A stretch of DNA of 14,282 nucleotides from Olsenella_K sp051878835 (lineage in GTDB: Bacteria > Actinomycetota > Coriobacteriia > Coriobacteriales > Atopobiaceae), in contig JBJEKW010000030.1 of the NCBI GenBank assembly GCA_051878835.1, positions 1 through 14,282 on the forward strand, read 5' to 3'. The notes under the pieces were generated by a model. That model searched no databases. It was not told the DNA's origin and saw only the letters and a program-made list of their open reading frames with translations. Position numbers and translations under genes: made by a program. Below, one piece after another: positions 1 through 6,758 of the stretch (position 1 is the first letter of the stretch; each line of letters starts with the position of its first letter).

Positions 1-97
1 TGCAGAAGTCGGACCCATGGGCGCCCACACCTCGGAGTTCTGCAGCAAGTTCTGCAGAAGTCGGACCTATGGGCGCCCACACCTCGAAGTTCTGCAG
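1..97. repeat. Tandem pair of about 46-bp palindromic repeats (52-bp period)
   Basis: Two nearly identical units, 1-45 (its first base lies before the window) and 52-97, are separated by six bases. Each starts (C)TGCAGAA and ends TTCTGCAG, which are reverse complements. Each carries the perfect palindrome TGGGCGCCCA at its centre (18-27 and 70-79), so the unit is a nested palindrome. The two centres are 52 bp apart. The units differ at only a few positions, suggesting recent duplication or sequence homogenisation. The array may continue to the left of the window. Confidence 0.85.
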
Positions 98-111
98 AGG
101 CCCCATTTGCC

Positions 112-137
112 CCTCTTACAAAAGACCTGGTAAGAGG
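112..137. repeat. Hairpin between the two repeat pairs
   Basis: CCTCTTAC (112-119) and GTAAGAGG (130-137) form a perfect 8-bp inverted repeat around a 10-base loop. It lies between the two pairs of TGGGCGCCCA repeats. No T-run follows on either strand, so a classical intrinsic terminator is not supported. Its function is unknown. Confidence 0.5.
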
Positions 138-167
138 CCCGTCCCTCCATGCCAGCCAATTCCTGAA

Positions 168-260
168 TGCAAAGGTCGGACCTATGGGCGCCCATACCTG
201 CCGGTTCTGCAGACTCTCCCGCAAAAGTCGGAGGTCTGGGCGCCCCAATCCGGACTTCCC
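168..260. repeat. Second, diverged pair of the 46-bp repeat
   Basis: Unit 3 (168-212) keeps GTCGGACCTA, the centre TGGGCGCCCA (185-194) and the end TTCTGCAG. Unit 4 (about 221-260) is more decayed, with AGTCGG and a centre TGGGCGCCCC at 237-246. The two centres are again 52 bp apart, the same period as the first pair. The rest of 1-343 shows no credible gene: open frames through it simply read the repeats. Confidence 0.7.
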
Positions 261-343
261 ACGGATCGCTGCGCAAACATAGCCGCTGCGGGTACCCACA
301 CTCGCCACGTCTGCGCAAACCACGACCTCCCTCGTCCCCCTCG

Positions 344-676
344 CTACTTCCGGATGAACTTCTGGTCGCTCTCAGGCATGCCGGCCTCGTCAGAGACGTA
401 GCGTTCGAACGTCATTTGCAGGTCGTACTTGTCGCGCAGCTGCGCGATGGTCTGCATCATGGGCGACGCATGGTGCGCATCGATGGCTGCCTGGTCGGCC
501 CAGGAGTCAATCAGCAGAACGGTCTCGGGGTCGTCGAAGGACACCCAGTACTCGTAGCGCAGGTTGCCGGATTCCGCACGGATGGCATCGACCGTCCCCG
601 TGTCCTCCATCTCCTGGGCGAACTTCTTCGCCGCGCCGTCCGTGCCGGTGTACCTCAGGTTTACCGTGATAGCCAT
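344..676 (-). CDS. ABM-domain (YgiN-like) small monooxygenase family protein
   Basis: The protein has 110 residues, typical of single-domain antibiotic biosynthesis monooxygenase (ABM) fold proteins, which are about 95-110 residues long. The sequence supporting this is an N-terminal beta strand (AITVNLRY), a middle block ESGNLRYEYWVSFDDPETVLLIDSWADQ (split here only by eye) and an H-rich DAHHASPMM stretch, matching the family pattern E.gn..Y......dp....l.e.W.d...l..H. Such proteins act on quinols, haem or polyketides, or have no known enzymatic role, so the substrate cannot be named. I chose the ATG at 676 over the one at 688 because GGAGAAG sits 5-6 bases upstream of it. The gene is divergent from metY and appears monocistronic. 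It is probably cytoplasmic, since no signal peptide is visible. Confidence 0.8.
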   Translation of the reverse strand: MAITVNLRYTGTDGAAKKFAQEMEDTGTVDAIRAESGNLRYEYWVSFDDPETVLLIDSWADQAAIDAHHASPMMQTIAQLRDKYDLQMTFERYVSDEAGMPESDQKFIRK

Positions 677-878
677 GCTCTTCTCCATTTCGCTGGCGTG
701 GCGATGCTGCTTCCTTCGACCTTACGGGCTCCGCAGCACCCGTGCTGACACCCCGCCGCAAATGGCTGCGAGCAGGGGACGAAGGCGCTCATCGCATGCG
801 CGAACGCTCCGCCGTCCCCCGCCCACGCTCTCGTCTGTTACATCTGCTATCGCTCTGACCGATGACTCGGCATAGTGC

Positions 879-911
879 AAGAAGGGAATGCTAACGTACT
901 TCTTGGCATTC
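879..911 (+). promoter_or_regulatory. Interleaved inverted repeats in the metY leader
   Basis: AAGAAG (879-884) can pair with CTTCTT (899-904), and GAATGC (886-891) with GCATTC (906-911). The two pairings interleave, so the RNA could form one of two alternative hairpins, or possibly a pseudoknot. The element ends 14 bases before the metY ribosome binding site (AAGGGAGAG, 926-934). It also contains TGCTAACGTAC, an 11-mer shared with the 58-bp hairpin at 9338-9395. A regulatory role is inference from position only; I recognise no known riboswitch consensus. Confidence 0.35.
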
Positions 912-937
912 TTTCAACGCGAGCAAAGGGAGAGCAT

Positions 938-2208
938 ATGAGCCAGAAGCATGGCCTCGGCACCACCTGTGTGCAGGGCGGCTACACCCCAAAGAACGGC
1001 GAGCCCCGTCAGCTGCCCATCGTGCAGTCGACCACCTTCAAGTACGACACGTCGGACGCCATGGGTCGTCTGTTCGACCTCGAGGACTCGGGCTACTTCT
1101 ACACGCGCCTGCAGAACCCCACCAACGACGCCGTCGCGGCAAAGATCGCGCAGCTGGAGGGCGGCACCGCGGGCATGCTGACCAGCTCGGGCCAGGCGGC
1201 CAACTTCTTTGCGTGCTTCAACATCGCCGAGGCGGGCAGCCACATCGTGGCCAGCTCGGCCATCTACGGCGGCACGTTCAACCTGCTGGCCCACACCATG
1301 GCAAAGATGGGCGTCGAGACCACGTTCGTGTCGCCCCTGTGCTCGGACGAGGAGCTGGAGGCGGCCTTCCGCCCCAACACCAAGGCCGTGTTCGGCGAGA
1401 CGATAGCCAACCCCGCGCTCGCGGTGTTCGACATCGAGCGCTTCGCCAAGGCGGCCCACGCGCACGGCGTGCCGCTGATCGTGGACAACACCTTCCCCAC
1501 GCCCATCAACTGCCGCCCGATTGAGTGGGGCGCCGACATCGTGACGCACTCCACCACCAAGTACATGGACGGCCACGCGGTGCACGTGGGCGGTGCCATC
1601 GTGGACTCCGGCAACTTCGACTGGATGGCGCACGCCGACAAGTTCCCCGGCCTCACCACGCCCGACGAGTCGTACCACGGCATCGTGTACGCGGAGAAGT
1701 TCGGCCAGGCCGGCGCCTTCATCACCAAGGCCACGAGCCAGCTCATGCGCGACTTCGGCTCCATCCAGAGCCCGCAGAACGCGTTCTACCTGAACATGGG
1801 CCTGGAGAGCCTGCACGTGCGCATGCCGCGCCACTGCGCCAACGGCCAGGCCGCGGCCGAGTTCCTGAGCAAGCACCCGAAGATTGCCTCGGTGCGCTAC
1901 CCCGGCCTGCCCGGCGATCCCTACCACAAGCTGGCCCAAAAGTACCTGCCCAACGGCAGCTGCGGAGTCGTCAGCTTCGATGTGGCGGGCGGTCGTGCTG
2001 CGGCCGAGAAGTTCATGGCCGCGCTGAAGATCTGCAACATCGAGACGCACGTGGCCGACTCGCACACCTGCTGCCTGCATCCGGCCAGCTCGACGCATCG
2101 TCAGATGACCGACGACGAGCTGGTGGCCGCCGGCATCAGCCCCTCGATGGTGCGCCTGTCCTGCGGCCTCGAGGACACCGACGACATCCTGGCCGACCTG
2201 GACCAGGC
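938..2208 (+). CDS. metY: O-acetylhomoserine sulfhydrylase, MetY type (3' end in assembly gap)
   Basis: This is a PLP-dependent enzyme of the Cys/Met metabolism family. It probably joins O-acetylhomoserine with sulfide (or a thiol) to make homocysteine in methionine synthesis. The N-terminus GTTCVQGGYTP, the block SGYFYTRLQNPTND (residues 51-64) and LTSSGQAA (81-88) are family hallmarks. THSTTKYMDGH places the Schiff-base lysine at K208, with the PLP-contacting DNTF at 183-186. QSPQNAF and the C-terminal VRLSCGLEDTDDILADLDQ are typical of MetY. There are 423 codons before the gap against a usual length of about 425-430, so only a few residues and the stop are missing. The ATG at 938 follows AAGGGAGAG. 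A cystathionine gamma-synthase or lyase is less likely, given the length and the long insert around residues 225-260. It converges with hslO. Confidence 0.92.
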
Positions 2209-2308
2209 NNNNNNNNNNNNNNNNNNNNNNNNNNNNNNNNNNNNNNNNNNNNNNNNNNNNNNNNNNNNNNNNNNNNNNNNNNNNNNNNNNNNNNNNNNNN
2301 NNNNNNNN
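2209..2308. other. Assembly gap (100 N)
   Basis: There are exactly 100 N, the same size as the other two gaps, so the length is a placeholder. The gap hides the stop codons of metY (from the left) and hslO (from the right). By family lengths roughly 20 bp of metY and 80-100 bp of hslO are missing, so the real gap may be close to or slightly over 100 bp. Confidence 0.95.
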
Positions 2309-3168
2309 GCGGTCTCGCCCTTCTGGATGATGTCGCGAATCTCGCCCTCGCCCAGGGCCATGACACAGCGGGCCGCGCGGTCGCGGTCGCAGCCACAGTG
2401 AAACTCGGCGGGCATGGCATCCAGCTCCTGGTAGTCCAGGCCGCGCAACAGGAAGTCCAGCATGGTGGACGGCGTCATGCCCTCCTCCAGCATCTGCGTC
2501 ACGGACTTCACGCCCCGGAGGTTCTGCTCCAGCGCATCCAGCACGTAGTCCTCGCAGCCGGGCATGGCCTGGATGATGAAGCCGCCCGCCTGTCGCACGG
2601 AGTAGTCCACGTCCACCAGCACGCCCACGCCCAAGGAGGTCGGGATCTGCTCGCTCTCGGCGAAGTAGTACGTCAGGTCGTCGCCGATCTCGCCCGAGAC
2701 CAGGCCGATGGTGCTGGAGTAGGGCTCCATGTGCGGGATGTCGTGCACCACGGTCAGCGTGCCGGCGCCCAGCGCGCCGCCCACGTCCAGATGACTGTCC
2801 TCGCGCAGCGGAATCCACACGTTGGGGTGGTTCGCAAAGCCCTTGACCTGGCCTTTGTTGTTCGCGGTCACGGTGATGCCGCCCACGGGGCCATCGCCGT
2901 GGATGCTCAGCGTCAGCAGCTCGTCGTCCACCTTCGACATGGCGCCCATCATCTGGCCCGCCATCATCAGCCGGCCCAGCGCCGCCGTGACGACGTTGCT
3001 GGTGTGGTGACGGTTGCTCGCCTCCTGCACGGTCTCACGCCCGTTGATGGCGAACGCGCGCAGCTGCCCGTCGGCCGCCGTGCCTCGCACGATATGGTCA
3101 TGCGCGCGCACTTCCGCGTCGTGCGCCCGCGCCTTCGCGTCGTTGAAGTCTATGATCTGCTCCGTCAT
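2309..3168 (-). CDS. hslO: Hsp33 redox-regulated chaperone (3' end in assembly gap)
   Basis: Hsp33 is a cytoplasmic holdase activated by oxidation: four conserved cysteines bind zinc when reduced and form disulfides under oxidative stress. The 286 residues present match the N-terminal core: RHHTSNVVTAALGR (residues 53-66), GDGPVGGITV (91-100), NPNVW-like HPNVWIPL and YYFAESEQIPTSLGVGV (167-183). FHCGC gives the CxC pair at C258 and C260. The second pair (CxxC) should follow within about 30 residues and lies in the gap, so it cannot be confirmed. The ATG at 3168 has a GGGAG ribosome site upstream. The gene is downstream of arsC-like on the same strand, separated by 75 bp containing a repeated 9-mer, so it may have its own promoter or be co-transcribed. 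Confidence 0.92.
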
Positions 3169-3191
3169 CGGGTTGTCTCCCGTCTAGTCGA

Positions 3192-3224
3192 GTTCAATCC
3201 GCTATACAACCTTCGGTTCAATCC
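3192..3224. repeat. Direct repeat GTTCAATCC x2 upstream of hslO
   Basis: GTTCAATCC occurs at 3192-3200 and 3216-3224, 24 bp apart, in the 75-bp space between arsC-like and hslO. A short inverted repeat CCCGG/CCGGG (3224-3228, 3239-3243) overlaps the second copy. Position suggests a possible operator or promoter element for hslO. No confident -35/-10 pair is visible. Confidence 0.4.
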
Positions 3225-3243
3225 CCGGTTCAGAATTGCCGGG

Positions 3244-3513
3244 CTAGCCAATCTGCTCGCGTAGAACCTCCAGGTGCCGGGCTATGGCATCAGCGCACTC
3301 CGCGTATTCCGACGGCGCACCGCCCATGGGGTCGGCAAGCCCCCAGTCCTCGCGATGCTTGCACGGAACGGAGGGACAGGCGACGCCGCACCCCATGGTC
3401 ACAAGCCAGTCAATGCGAGGCAGCTCAGCGAGCGCCTTCGGGCGCAGGCCGATGGCCGACACGCCACGCCTGGCCAGCTCAGCCAACGCTCCGGGGTCCA
3501 CCTCCTCCGCCGG
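3244..3513 (-). CDS. arsC: Arsenate reductase, LMW-phosphatase type (N-terminus in assembly gap)
   Basis: Only the C-terminal 89 residues are present. VTMGCGVACPSVPCKH followed by REDWGLADPMGG matches the region of thioredoxin-coupled arsenate reductases that carries the redox cysteines and the W-[GD]-x-DP motif. The family is about 130-140 residues long, so some 45 residues, including the catalytic CX5R loop, are in the gap and activity cannot be judged. These enzymes reduce arsenate to arsenite for export. No arsenite pump or ArsR is visible here, but they could lie in the gap. The spacing of cysteines (C-x3-C-x4-C) differs from the C-x6-C of the staphylococcal plasmid enzyme. A plain LMW tyrosine phosphatase is less likely because it lacks this cysteine region. 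Confidence 0.75.
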   Translation of the reverse strand, partial: PAEEVDPGALAELARRGVSAIGLRPKALAELPRIDWLVTMGCGVACPSVPCKHREDWGLADPMGGAPSEYAECADAIARHLEVLREQIG

Positions 3514-3613
3514 NNNNNNNNNNNNNNNNNNNNNNNNNNNNNNNNNNNNNNNNNNNNNNNNNNNNNNNNNNNNNNNNNNNNNNNNNNNNNNNNNNNNNNN
3601 NNNNNNNNNNNNN
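3514..3613. other. Assembly gap (100 N)
   Basis: There are exactly 100 N, taken as a placeholder. It hides the start and at least about 135 bp of the arsC-like gene, so the true gap is probably larger than 100 bp and could contain further genes such as arsR. Confidence 0.95.
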
Positions 3614-3639
3614 CATATGCATTTGATATCATTTTGACA
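3614..3639. promoter_or_regulatory. AT-rich palindromic segment beside the gap
   Basis: CATATG (3614-3619), ATGCAT and TGATATCA (3624-3631) are overlapping small palindromes in an AT-rich island, followed by TTGACA (3634-3639) on the plus strand. No -10 box is visible 16-18 bp after TTGACA. The island could belong to the promoter or operator of the minus-strand ars genes or of the plus-strand SPFH operon. The left half is lost in the gap, so it cannot be assigned. Confidence 0.3.
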
Positions 3640-3686
3640 CCAGGAACGGGCCACGCACGGCACCGCAAGCGATTACGCGCGCAACC

Positions 3687-3707
3687 GCGAGCGCAACGCG
3701 CGCTCGC
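3687..3707 (+). other. GC-rich hairpin in the SPFH leader
   Basis: GCGAGCGC (3687-3694) and GCGCTCGC (3700-3707) form a perfect 8-bp stem around the loop AACGC, 32 bases before the SPFH start codon. No T-run follows, so it is not a normal terminator. It could stabilise the leader or be chance in GC-rich DNA. Confidence 0.4.
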
Positions 3708-3739
3708 AACCGCACCAGCACCTACAGAAAGGGGCACCC

Positions 3740-4747
3740 ATGTCAACCGAGAAGACCATCCAGGCAAAGTCGGGCTGGGCCATGTTGGCGGTGAACGTAC
3801 TCATGTACGTGGTGACCGCCGTCGGCCTCATCCGTAGCATTCAGCTGCTAGCCATGGACGACATCCCCGGGCTCGAGACTCCGGCGTTCGCAGGCCCCAT
3901 GGCGTTGGCCAGCTTCGTGCTGCTGTTCCTGTCGCTGCTCGTGAGCGCAGGCTTCGTCGCCATCCAGCCCGGCGAGGCGAAGGTCTGCCTACTGTTTGGC
4001 ACCTACGTCGGCACCATCCGCGAGTCTGGCTTCTATTGGGCCAACCCCTTCTACAGCCGCACGCTGGGCCCCGGCAGCCAGGACGAGGACACCTCGGAGG
4101 TGGACGCCAAGCAGCCGAAAGTGAAGGGCCTGTCCGAGGGCATCCCCACGAAGATCTCGCTGCGCGCCCGCACGCACAACGGCGAGCGCATCAAGGTCAA
4201 CGACAAGCAGGGCAACCCCATCGAGATCGCGACCGTGGTGGTGTGGCGCGTGACCGACACGGCCAAGGCGCTGTTCGACGTGGACAACTACGTGTCGTAC
4301 GTCTCGATGCAGACCGAGACGGCGCTGCGCCACGTGGCCAGCATCTACGCATACGACCACATGGAGGACGACGACGCGTCCAACACCAGCATCACGCTGC
4401 GCTCCAACGTCGAGGAGGTCTCCGCCAGCCTGCGAGAAGAGCTTGGCCGGCGTCTGGCTCCCGCCGGCGTCGAGGTGGATGACGCGCGCCTGACGCACCT
4501 GGCCTACGCGCCCGAGATCGCCCCCGCCATGCTGCGCCGCCAGCAGGCCGAGGCCATCATCGCCGCGCGCAAGAAGATCGTCGAAGGCGCCGTCTCGATG
4601 GTGGACATGGCCCTGTCCGAGCTGTCCGACGGCGGCATCGTGGACTTCGACGAGGACCGGAAGGCCACCATGGCCTCGAACCTGATGGTGGTGCTGTGCG
4701 GCGAGTCCGAGGCGCAGCCGGTCCTGAACACCGGGTCGCTGTACTAG
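3740..4747 (+). CDS. SPFH/Band-7 domain membrane protein
   Basis: The protein has 335 residues. Two hydrophobic segments at about residues 12-35 and 52-76 suggest membrane anchoring. They are followed by an SPFH (stomatin/prohibitin/flotillin/HflK-C) domain at about 74-290. Supporting motifs are FVAIQPGEAKVCLLFGTYVGTIRESGFYWANPF, read in short blocks as VxxGEAxVLxxFG-like and GFYWANPF, then ITLRSNVEEVSASLREELGRRL and the typical AEAIIAARKKIVEGAV helix near residues 272-290. SPFH proteins form oligomeric scaffolds in membranes and often regulate proteases or organise lipid domains; the partner here is unknown. The ATG at 3740 is preceded by AAAGGGG (3728-3734). It ends 15 bases before a ribbon-helix-helix gene, so the two are probably one operon. 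Confidence 0.85.
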   Translation: MSTEKTIQAKSGWAMLAVNVLMYVVTAVGLIRSIQLLAMDDIPGLETPAFAGPMALASFVLLFLSLLVSAGFVAIQPGEAKVCLLFGTYVGTIRESGFYWANPFYSRTLGPGSQDEDTSEVDAKQPKVKGLSEGIPTKISLRARTHNGERIKVNDKQGNPIEIATVVVWRVTDTAKALFDVDNYVSYVSMQTETALRHVASIYAYDHMEDDDASNTSITLRSNVEEVSASLREELGRRLAPAGVEVDDARLTHLAYAPEIAPAMLRRQQAEAIIAARKKIVEGAVSMVDMALSELSDGGIVDFDEDRKATMASNLMVVLCGESEAQPVLNTGSLY

Positions 4748-4762
4748 CCCCAGGACAATCGC

Positions 4763-4954
4763 ATGACACGGCGAAAGCAATACCCTCTGCGCATAGATCC
4801 GCAGGTCTGGGCCGCAGTCGAGCAGTGGGCAGCAGACGACATGCGCAGCGCCAACGCCCAGGTGGAGTGGATCTTGCGCGAGGCGCTCAAAAGAGAAGGG
4901 AGGCTCCCGCGCAACGGCGGGGCCTCCCCTGGCGATTCCCCTAGGACTATATAG
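4763..4954 (+). CDS. Small ribbon-helix-helix (Arc-type) protein
   Basis: The protein has 63 residues. RKQYPLRIDPQVWAAVEQWA is a clear RHH pattern: a short beta strand (YPLRI) that would contact DNA, followed by two helices, the second containing SANAQVEWILREAL. Arc, MetJ and antitoxin families share this fold and act as dimers. AGGA (4752-4755) lies 7 bases before the ATG, and the gene starts 15 bases after the SPFH stop, so co-translation is likely. The absence of a toxin gene nearby argues against a toxin-antitoxin antitoxin. It may regulate the SPFH operon itself. The last 15 residues (GR to end) are low-complexity and overlap a small inverted repeat at 4898-4928. Confidence 0.75.
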   Translation: MTRRKQYPLRIDPQVWAAVEQWAADDMRSANAQVEWILREALKREGRLPRNGGASPGDSPRTI

Positions 4955-5076
4955 AGCAAGTAATAGTTCCCATACCAGGCAGCGCGAACGGATGGGTGTT
5001 CGCCAGCTTTGACAACAGCCTTGTTTCTACGTGGCATCACGGCCAATCGCTCTGCCGTCTTTATATAGAAATACAA

Positions 5077-5112
5077 AGCCGTCCCCGAAGCACCGATGCC
5101 CCGGGGACGGCT
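5077..5112 (-). terminator. Intrinsic terminator of the flavin reductase gene
   Basis: AGCCGTCCCCG (5077-5087) and CGGGGACGGCT (5102-5112) form a perfect 11-bp stem. Read on the minus strand it is followed by TTTGTATTTCT, a T-rich tail, about 65 bases after the flavin reductase stop. On the plus strand no T-run follows, though the stem could still slow transcription coming from the SPFH-RHH operon. The rest of 4955-5178 holds only small inverted repeats (4982-5003 and 5150-5169). Confidence 0.75.
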
Positions 5113-5178
5113 CTGTAAATCCGGTCAATGCAAAAGGTCCGCCACAGAACCAGAATTCTCAGTTTCTGGCTCAATCTG

Positions 5179-5763
5179 CTACTTCTGCTGCGCCTTCTGC
5201 GCCAGCTCCTTGCCAGCGTTCCAGGCCTGGCCGACCTTCTGGTTCACCACGTAGTAGCCGGACTGGAAGTTGTCGAAGGCCAGGGCGTCCAGCTTCTGGG
5301 GGTCGACCTTCCCGTTCTCGCTGAGGACCTTCTCGTCCGCGCTCACGTTTACGACGGTGCCCACGACGGCGTGGATGTTGTCGGTCTGGACGACCTCGGC
5401 CAGCTCGCACTCGATGGTGACCGGGAACTCGGTGATGATTGGGGCATTCACGTGCTCGCTCTTCACCGCGTGGTAGCCGGACTGCGCGAACTTGTCAGGC
5501 AGGGTGTTGCCCGTGGCGATGCCGAAGTAGTCGGCCACGTCCATGTGGCCGACGTCCGCGATGCTGACGGTGAAGGCACCGGTCTGGCGGATGGCCTTCG
5601 TCGTGGCGTGACTCTCACTGATAAATAGTGCAATCTTGTCGCTCGCGGCAACCTGGCCCCATGCCGCATTCATCACCTGAACGGTGCCATCCTGGTCGTA
5701 TGCCGCCACCATCAGTACGGGCATCGGAAACACAGCCGCCTGCTTGCCAAGGTCTTTCCTCAT
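5179..5763 (-). CDS. Flavin reductase-like (flavoredoxin) FMN-binding protein
   Basis: The protein has 194 residues, the normal size for the flavin reductase-like/flavoredoxin family (split-barrel FMN-binding fold). Seen motifs are FPMPVLMVAAYDQDG at the N-terminus, MNAAWGQVA (residues 31-39, the usual N-x-x-W/S-g FMN region), KIALFIS, HATTKAI and SGYHAVKSEHVNAPIITEFPVTIECEL, read in family order. Members transfer electrons from NAD(P)H or other donors to flavin and are cytoplasmic. The substrate is unknown. I chose the ATG at 5763 because GGAAGGGG lies 9 bases upstream; the in-frame ATG at 5772 directly abuts that site and would be too close. It lies downstream of the corA-like gene on the same strand across a gap, so co-transcription is possible. 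Confidence 0.85.
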   Translation of the reverse strand: MRKDLGKQAAVFPMPVLMVAAYDQDGTVQVMNAAWGQVAASDKIALFISESHATTKAIRQTGAFTVSIADVGHMDVADYFGIATGNTLPDKFAQSGYHAVKSEHVNAPIITEFPVTIECELAEVVQTDNIHAVVGTVVNVSADEKVLSENGKVDPQKLDALAFDNFQSGYYVVNQKVGQAWNAGKELAQKAQQK

Positions 5764-5805
5764 GTAACGCATCCCCTTCCGTATCGCGGGCTTCTTGCAA
5801 GCTCC

Positions 5806-5905
5806 NNNNNNNNNNNNNNNNNNNNNNNNNNNNNNNNNNNNNNNNNNNNNNNNNNNNNNNNNNNNNNNNNNNNNNNNNNNNNNNNNNNNNNNNNNNNNNN
5901 NNNNN
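5806..5905. other. Assembly gap (100 N)
   Basis: There are exactly 100 N, used as a placeholder. It removes the C-terminal end of the corA-like gene. CorA proteins usually have about 310-320 residues and 225 are present, so roughly 250-290 bp are missing and the true gap must exceed 100 bp. Confidence 0.95.
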
Positions 5906-6582
5906 GCCATCTCGATGGCCTGCTGCGTCTCGGTCACGGCGTCCTCCAGCAGGTCCTCCGTGCTGGGTCCGGGATGTAACCTGCCCGAGTGCTGCATGCG
6001 GCTGAGCACCGAGCCGTTTCCCCGAAGCGACGTCGCAAAGTAGACCAACGTCGTCTCCAGCTCATGGAGGCTCATGAGGTCCGACTCGGTCGTGGTCTTC
6101 TTTAGCTTCTCCTCGAACTCGCGCCTTTGGCGGTCGATGGTGCGCAGGTCGCGCTGGTACTGAAGAGCCGCCCTCAGCAGGATGCGATACAGAAACTGCC
6201 GGCGCAGCCTGGTACTGAGCCCCTGGCCCGAGCCCGCCCTCCCCGTACGCAGAATCGACGTGTCCTGCGCGCAGACCGTGATCACGTTGCGCTCTAGCAC
6301 CAGGATGCCCAGGGGGATGGTCTGGAAGGTCTGGACGCCGTGGCGCACGTCGTCCACCGGTATATCTATGAGGACGAGCGAGAAGTTCTCCTCATAGTCA
6401 ACGCGGCTCTTCTCCTCCGGGTCGTTCGCGGCGGCGATGTCGTCGGGGTCCACGGTGCCCAGGCACGAGGCCACCTTCTGGACCTCCTCGGACGAGGGCG
6501 ACGTCAGCTTTACCCAAACAAAGTCACCGATCTCGTCGACCGCGTGCGTGCCCATCTGGTCAGTCCTGTAGAGCTCGATCAT
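5906..6582 (-). CDS. CorA-type divalent cation transporter, N-terminal part (3' end in gap)
   Basis: The 225 residues present form the cytoplasmic domain of a CorA-like magnesium/cobalt/zinc transporter. Seen features are FVWVKLTSPSSEEVQKV near residues 21-37, DPDDI AAANDPEEKSRVDYEENFSLVLIDIP (45-75, the D-x-E-x-x-R-x-D/E-x-x-x-x-Y-type region), PLGILVLERNVITVC (90-104) and a long helical coiled region from about 125 to 190. The two C-terminal transmembrane helices and the diagnostic GMN motif lie in the gap, so ion choice cannot be judged. The ATG at 6582 is favoured because GGGGAGG sits 6 bases upstream; the frame is open to 6657, but that extension has no ribosome site. Confidence 0.85.
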
Positions 6583-6631
6583 CCGCCGCCTCCCCGCCTT
6601 TGCCCACCTTGCCAAAAGCTTACTCTGGCCA

Positions 6632-6656
6632 TGAACAAGGAACGGAGGTGCGTTCA
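6632..6656. repeat. 25-bp repeat with inverted ends, copy A
   Basis: The unit begins TGAACA and ends GTTCA, with an inner ACGGAGGT. TGAAC and GTTCA are inverted repeats. It matches copy B (6697-6721) at 21 of 25 positions and lies between the corA-like start and the EamA stop. It resembles REP-type small intergenic palindromes. Confidence 0.65.
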
Positions 6657-6696
6657 TCAGGATTTGGACAAGAATCGCCCGTGAGCAGAGGACGCA

Positions 6697-6721
6697 TGAA
6701 CAGGGGACGGAGGTTTGTTCA
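6697..6721. repeat. 25-bp repeat with inverted ends, copy B
   Basis: Same structure and orientation as copy A: TGAACA, inner GGACGGAGGT and end GTTCA. The copies start 65 bp apart, and both are preceded by CA. Confidence 0.65.
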
Positions 6722-6726
6722 CCGAA

Positions 6727-6752
6727 AAGGGCACAGCTCTCGCCATGCCCTT
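6727..6752 (-). terminator. Weak intrinsic terminator after the EamA gene
   Basis: AAGGGCA (6727-6733) and TGCCCTT (6746-6752) form a 7-bp stem. On the minus strand it begins 7 bases after the stop codon and runs into TTTT. The stem is short, so termination may be partial and the corA-like gene may receive read-through. Confidence 0.5.
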
Positions 6753-6758
6753 CTTGCC

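Noticed and set aside
69..401. Open frames within the repeat region at the left edge
   Set aside because: They read directly through the palindromic repeats, show repeat-derived peptides and have no ribosome site.
2209..2401. Extension of the metY frame past the gap
   Set aside because: Sequence after the gap is the reverse strand of hslO; MetY is already almost full length before the gap.
914..2818. Long minus-strand open frame opposite metY and across the gap
   Set aside because: It is antisense to a clear MetY gene, has an Arg/Gly/His-rich composition typical of GC-rich shadow frames, and crosses a gap.
3192..3230. GGTTCAATCC-like sequence resembling a tRNA T-loop
   Set aside because: No acceptor stem, anticodon arm or D arm can be built around it.
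4744..5076. 110-residue minus-strand frame opposite the RHH gene
   Set aside because: It is antisense to the better supported RHH gene and shows no recognisable domain.
5570..5580. GAAGGCACC inside the flavin reductase gene, similar to the 58-bp hairpin arm
   Set aside because: The match is only nine bases, inside a coding region, with no inverted partner nearby.
5179..6657. A single long open frame joining CorA-like and flavin-reductase-like sequences
   Set aside because: The join runs through 100 N of unknown true length. The two parts belong to unrelated families, and the flavin reductase has its own ribosome site and start at 5763.
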